Source: Mycobacterium sp. IDR2000157661 (GTDB taxonomy: Bacteria > Actinomycetota > Actinomycetes > Mycobacteriales > Mycobacteriaceae). From it: a stretch of DNA of 64,000 bases. Below the pieces are notes generated by a model, which was not told the DNA's origin, did no database searches, and was given only the letters and a program-made list of their open reading frames with translations. The stretch covers positions 1,116,001-1,180,000 of the forward strand of contig NZ_CP081006.1 in the NCBI RefSeq assembly GCF_022317005.1, given 5' to 3'. This document shows positions 61,300-64,000 of this stretch, piece by piece (position 1 is the stretch's first letter; every line of letters starts with the position of its first letter). Position numbers and translations under genes: made by a program.

Positions 61300-61837
61300 C
61301 GGCGACCCGGTCATGTTCTGGCCGAGCCTGCTGATGACCGGCGACATGTGGCCGGTGCAGGTGCGCCGCTTCGGTGCCGACCAACGCGTGATCCTGGTCG
61401 ACCCGCCGGGACATGGCGGCAGCGAAAAGCTCAGGGCGGCATTCACATTCGACCATTGCGCGCAGTGCATCGCAGACATCATCGATGCTCTGGGCATCGA
61501 CCGGACCCACTTCGTGGGCAACTCCTGGGGCGGCATGATCGGCGGCACCTTCGCCGCCCTGCATCCCGAACGCATCGGCCGCGCCGTGCTGATGAACCGC
61601 ACAGCGTCGCGGGCAGGCCTGCGACAGCGGGTGGAGTTCGGCCTGCTGCTGCGCATCGCGACGGTGATGGGCGGCGTGCGACCCCCGATGACTCGTGCGG
61701 TGCTCAAGGCGTTCCTTGGCCCGACCACGTTTCGCACCCGGCCCGAGGTCGTGCAGTTCGTCCGCGCCAGCGTGCAATCCACCGATGTGCGCTCGGCCCG
61801 GTGGGCGGTCCGGAGCGCGGGTAGCGTCGTGTCATGA
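61217..61837 (+). pseudogene. alpha/beta hydrolase, C-terminally truncated
   Basis: 206 residues from GTG 61217 (GTG 61232 is also possible). The first 190 residues are a good hydrolase: VMFWPSLLMTGDMW, DPPGHGGSEKLRAAFTF, nucleophile elbow GNSWGGMIGG and RAVLMNRTASRAGLR. It stops at GSVVS, about 60-70 residues short of the family, so the catalytic His and probably the Asp are gone. The stop lies next to the P450 start. It overlaps the end of the MMPL gene by 83 nt. Probably inactive. Confidence 0.7.
61822..61827 (+). promoter_or_regulatory. -10 box (TAGCGT) for the P450 gene
   Basis: TAGCGT ends 6 nt before ATG 61834, the leaderless spacing. It lies within the last codons of the truncated hydrolase gene. 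Confidence 0.4.
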
Positions 61838-63066
61838 CTGAGGCTGATGCCGCGCTCCGCGACGGCGAGGCACCCCCGCTTCCGCCCCTGCACATGCGGC
61901 GGGACGCGTTCGACCCGGCCCCCGAGTTGAGCGAGATCCGCGAGACCACCGGGGTTCGCACGGTGGTCAACGCGTTCGGCATGACGGTGTATCTGGTGAC
62001 CCGCCACGACGACGTCAAGGCGGTGCTGTCGGACTACGAGCGGTTCTCCAACGGCCGCCCGCCCGGTTTCGTGGTGCCCGGCGCGCCAACGCTTTCCGAG
62101 GAGGAGGTGGCCAGCGCCCGCGCGGGCAACCTGCTCGGCCTCGACCCGCCCGAGCACACACGACTGCGGCGCATGCTGACCCCGGAGTTCACCATCCGGC
62201 GCATGAAACGCCTCGAGCCGCGTATCGGCGAGATCGTCGGCGCCCAGCTCGATTCGATGCAGAAGGCCGGTGCCCCAGCTGATCTGGTCGAGCAGTTCGC
62301 GCTGCCGATCCCGTCGTTGGTGATCTGCGAACTGCTCGGTGTGCCCTACGACGACCGTGACGACTTCCAGCGCCGAAGCGCGCGCCAGCTGGACCTGTCA
62401 CTGCCGTTCGAGGAGCGCATCGAGTTGCAGCGGGCGGGCCGCGCGTACATGCAGTCCCTCGTCGAACGCGCGCGGCGTCATCCCGGCGACGACATCCTCG
62501 GCATGCTGATCCGCGAGCACGGCGCCGAGCTCACCGACGACGAACTCGTGGGCGTCGCCTCGCTGCTGCTGCTCGCCGGTCACGAAACCACGTCGAACAT
62601 GCTTGGCCTGGGCACGCTGGCGCTGCTCCGCCATCCCGATCAGCTCGCCGCGGTCCGCGACGATCCCGCCGCCGTCGGGCCCGCCGTCGAGGAGCTGCTG
62701 CGCTGGTTGTCCATCGTGCACACCGCGATACCCCGGATCACCACCACCGACGTCGAGATCGCCGGTGTGCCTATCCCCGCCGGTCAGTTGGTTTTCGCGT
62801 CGCTGCCCTCGGGGAACCGGGATCGCGGGTTCATCGACGCACCGGAGACACTCGACATCCGCCGCGGTGCACCCGGGCATCTGGCGTTCGGCCACGGTGT
62901 GCACCACTGCCTGGGCGCACCGCTGGCGCGGATGGAGATGCGGGTGGCCTTTCCCGCTCTGCTGCAACGCTTCCCGACACTTGCGCTGGCCGAGGACTTC
63001 GCCGACGTGCAGTTCCGGTCATTCCACTTCATCTACGGCCTGAAGTCATTGGAGGTGCGATGGTGA
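61834..63066 (+). CDS. cytochrome P450
   Basis: 410 residues. I-helix AGHETT at 248-253 (oxygen activation), K-helix EELLRW with Glu-x-x-Arg, and the haem loop FGHGVHHCLG with Cys359 as iron ligand. DPPEHTRLRRMLTPEF is the usual bacterial class I block. It takes electrons from the ferredoxin encoded 7 nt downstream. Overall look is CYP105/107-like; substrate unknown. Confidence 0.95.
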   Translation: MTEADAALRDGEAPPLPPLHMRRDAFDPAPELSEIRETTGVRTVVNAFGMTVYLVTRHDDVKAVLSDYERFSNGRPPGFVVPGAPTLSEEEVASARAGNLLGLDPPEHTRLRRMLTPEFTIRRMKRLEPRIGEIVGAQLDSMQKAGAPADLVEQFALPIPSLVICELLGVPYDDRDDFQRRSARQLDLSLPFEERIELQRAGRAYMQSLVERARRHPGDDILGMLIREHGAELTDDELVGVASLLLLAGHETTSNMLGLGTLALLRHPDQLAAVRDDPAAVGPAVEELLRWLSIVHTAIPRITTTDVEIAGVPIPAGQLVFASLPSGNRDRGFIDAPETLDIRRGAPGHLAFGHGVHHCLGAPLARMEMRVAFPALLQRFPTLALAEDFADVQFRSFHFIYGLKSLEVRW

Positions 63067-63073
63067 TGGCCCA

Positions 63074-63292
63074 GTGAAGATCGCGGCCGATCGCGACGTG
63101 TGCATTCAGGCGGGCAACTGCGTGATGTCCGCCGGCGAGGTCTTCGACCAGGACGACGACGGCGTCGTGGTGTTGCTGATCGAGTCGCAGGGCGAAGCGG
63201 TCCAGACCGGCGAGGTGCCCGACGGCGACCTCGACCATGTCCGGGAAGCGGTGCGACTATGTCCCTCGCAGGCGCTGCGACTCACCGACTGA
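63074..63292 (+). CDS. 3Fe-4S ferredoxin, P450 partner
   Basis: 72 residues from GTG 63074. Cluster residues are the pair in CIQAGNC (Cys10 and Cys16) and the final Cys in RLCPSQAL, the three-Cys pattern of the 3Fe-4S ferredoxins that serve actinobacterial P450s; the position where a fourth Cys would be is Ala. A longer central loop (about 30-50) is Asp/Gly/Glu-rich. Encoded directly after the P450. Confidence 0.92.
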   Translation: MKIAADRDVCIQAGNCVMSAGEVFDQDDDGVVVLLIESQGEAVQTGEVPDGDLDHVREAVRLCPSQALRLTD

Positions 63293-63423
63293 GCGGATCC
63301 GGTAGGAGCCGAAAGACACCGCGCGGACGAGACTTCCGTCCTCCCAGCCGGGGCACTCCGACTCCTGAGCGCAGCGGTGTCAGTCGAATAACGTCCCGTC
63401 ACAGGAAGCGGGAGGAGCCGACC
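63293..63423 (+). other. 131-bp intergenic region with promoter-like signals
   Basis: A -10-like TAACGT (63389-63394) and a strong SD (GGGAGGAG, 63410-63417) precede the small gene. A GAGACTTCCGTCCT (63329-63342) partly resembles a DosR box (10 of 14). Nothing coding is seen. Confidence 0.3.
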
Positions 63424-63690
63424 ATGAGCGACAAGACGCTGGAAGTCATCACCTGGGATCCCGAGGAGCACGTCGACCTGCCCGGGTTCGCGCACGGGCT
63501 CACGCGCTACGGCGGCCACTGGTTCGACGTCGAGATCTCGGTGGTGCCGCAGGACGTCGATCCGCTCGAGGCACTCGACATGACGTTCGCCAAACTCAAG
63601 GAGATCGTCACGAACGAGAAGCCGACGATCACGCACTTCCACGTCGGGCTGCGGGTCGCGTCGGAAGACCCGGTGCCGCGGCCGCGCTGA
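63424..63690 (+). CDS. conserved hypothetical small protein
   Basis: 88 residues from ATG 63424, with GGAGGAG 6 nt upstream. Sequence features: VITWDPEEHVDLPGFAHGLTRYGG, WFDVEISVVPQDVDPLEALD and ITHFHVGLRVASEDPVPRP; a mixed alpha/beta fold is likely. No domain recognised. Its own promoter and SD separate it from the P450-ferredoxin pair. Confidence 0.75.
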   Translation: MSDKTLEVITWDPEEHVDLPGFAHGLTRYGGHWFDVEISVVPQDVDPLEALDMTFAKLKEIVTNEKPTITHFHVGLRVASEDPVPRPR

Positions 63691-63691
63691 C

Positions 63692-63718
63692 CCGCGACCG
63701 GATCAGCGGTCGTCGCGG
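63692..63718. terminator. GC-rich hairpin between convergent genes
   Basis: CCGCGACCG and CGGTCGTCGCGG can pair around GATCAG. It sits between the stops of two convergent genes but has no T-run; a terminator role is tentative. Confidence 0.3.
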
Positions 63719-64000
63719 TCGAAGTCGATCACTCCGGCCCGACTCAGCAGCAGCACGCTGACCACCAGCACCCAGGCGGGGAACGCCAACACCAGCCACA
63801 TGCTCAGGTCGCTGGCCAGCAGCAGCCCCACCGCCATGACGTAGGTGATGACGGCCAGCCAGCCCGGCATCAAGCGGGTGCGCAGCCAGATGGTCGCCAG
63901 CGAGATCATGAACACCGCCGCCATCCGCAAGGCATATGTCTTGGAGACGGTCAGCAGCACCTTCTGGCCGAACACCGCGAGCTCAGACTCCGCCCCCGCG
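63703..64000 (-). CDS. membrane protein, 5' end outside window
   Basis: The frame is open to the window edge (99 codons visible), so the start may be upstream; the GTG at 63975 is only the last possible start inside. Hydrophobic helices: YALRMAAVFMISLATIWLR, WLAVITYVMAVGLLLASD and LVLAFPAWVLVVSVLLLS. The C-terminus is RAGVIDFDRDDR. No family named; it looks like an integral membrane protein of four or more helices. Confidence 0.7.
   Translation of the reverse strand, partial: AGAESELAVFGQKVLLTVSKTYALRMAAVFMISLATIWLRTRLMPGWLAVITYVMAVGLLLASDLSMWLVLAFPAWVLVVSVLLLSRAGVIDFDRDDR

Overview
The window is high-GC actinobacterial DNA that reads as a fast-growing Mycobacterium (Mycolicibacterium). From memory, its gene order follows the M. 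tuberculosis block Rv0439c back to Rv0389 almost gene for gene: SDR, moeA, psd, pssA, CDC48-like ATPase; DUF3263, virR, sodC, GCS2, LON-like; def, GNAT, xthA; thiC, thiD; thiO, thiS, thiG, lpqL; thiE, mutT3; glnX, glnH, pknG; ackA, pta; fgd1; metZ, rhodanese, purT. Mycobacterial trademarks (PknG with a rubredoxin motif, F420-dependent Fgd, many GTG starts, many leaderless -10 boxes about 7 nt before the start codon) agree with this.

Layout. 1-1.7 kb: two PH-domain membrane proteins. 1.8-7.8 kb: SDR, molybdopterin and phosphatidylethanolamine synthesis genes and a double AAA+ ATPase. 7.8-8.4 kb: a DUF1707 membrane protein behind an operator-rich promoter. 8.5-14.7 kb: an Mrp-type cation/proton antiporter operon (mrpAB fusion, C, D, E, F, G) followed by a methyltransferase; it interrupts the M. 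tuberculosis-like order. 15.5-18.8 kb: the DUF3263-virR-sodC-GCS2-LON run on the minus strand. 18.9-22.9 kb: def, GNAT, an SOS-boxed 13E12/HNH gene and xthA. 24-27 kb: TPP riboswitch-thiC-thiD-hydrolase. 27-32.8 kb: membrane proteins, a Baeyer-Villiger type monooxygenase, amino-acid and uracil permeases. 32.7-40.3 kb, minus strand: a second TPP riboswitch followed by thiO, thiS, thiG, an SGNH esterase, an ABC-2 exporter and two lpqL lipoprotein peptidases, nearly all joined by overlapping stop/start codons. 40.3-46.1 kb: thiE, mutT3 and the glnX-glnH-pknG amino-acid sensing operon. 46-52 kb: STAS protein, ackA-pta, a nuclease-fold protein, fgd1. 52-58.5 kb: metallo-hydrolase, GNAT, SDR, metZ, rhodanese, purT. 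58.6-63.3 kb: MarR regulator divergent from an MMPL transporter, a truncated hydrolase, a P450 and its ferredoxin.

The most unusual structure is a family of short GC-rich elements with the cores ATGAGCGCTYGCGCGAAG or CGCACGCGAGGAGC. Between mrpD and mrpE, four exact 32-bp copies form a chain of 11-codon micro-ORFs, each stop overlapping the next start as ATGA, so the upstream gene is linked to the downstream gene by four tiny reading frames. Between thiO and thiS one related element makes a 9-codon micro-ORF joined at both ends by ATGA. Related copies stand as 30-bp and 33-bp in-frame tandems inside pta (antisense) and the MMPL gene, and singly before fgd1 and two small genes. Other points are a second LpqL that has lost its last zinc-ligand histidine, a 1-nt frameshift in a G4 run, a truncated alpha/beta hydrolase, a mrpA frame with no AUG/GUG start, and several well-formed palindromic operators with no local regulator.
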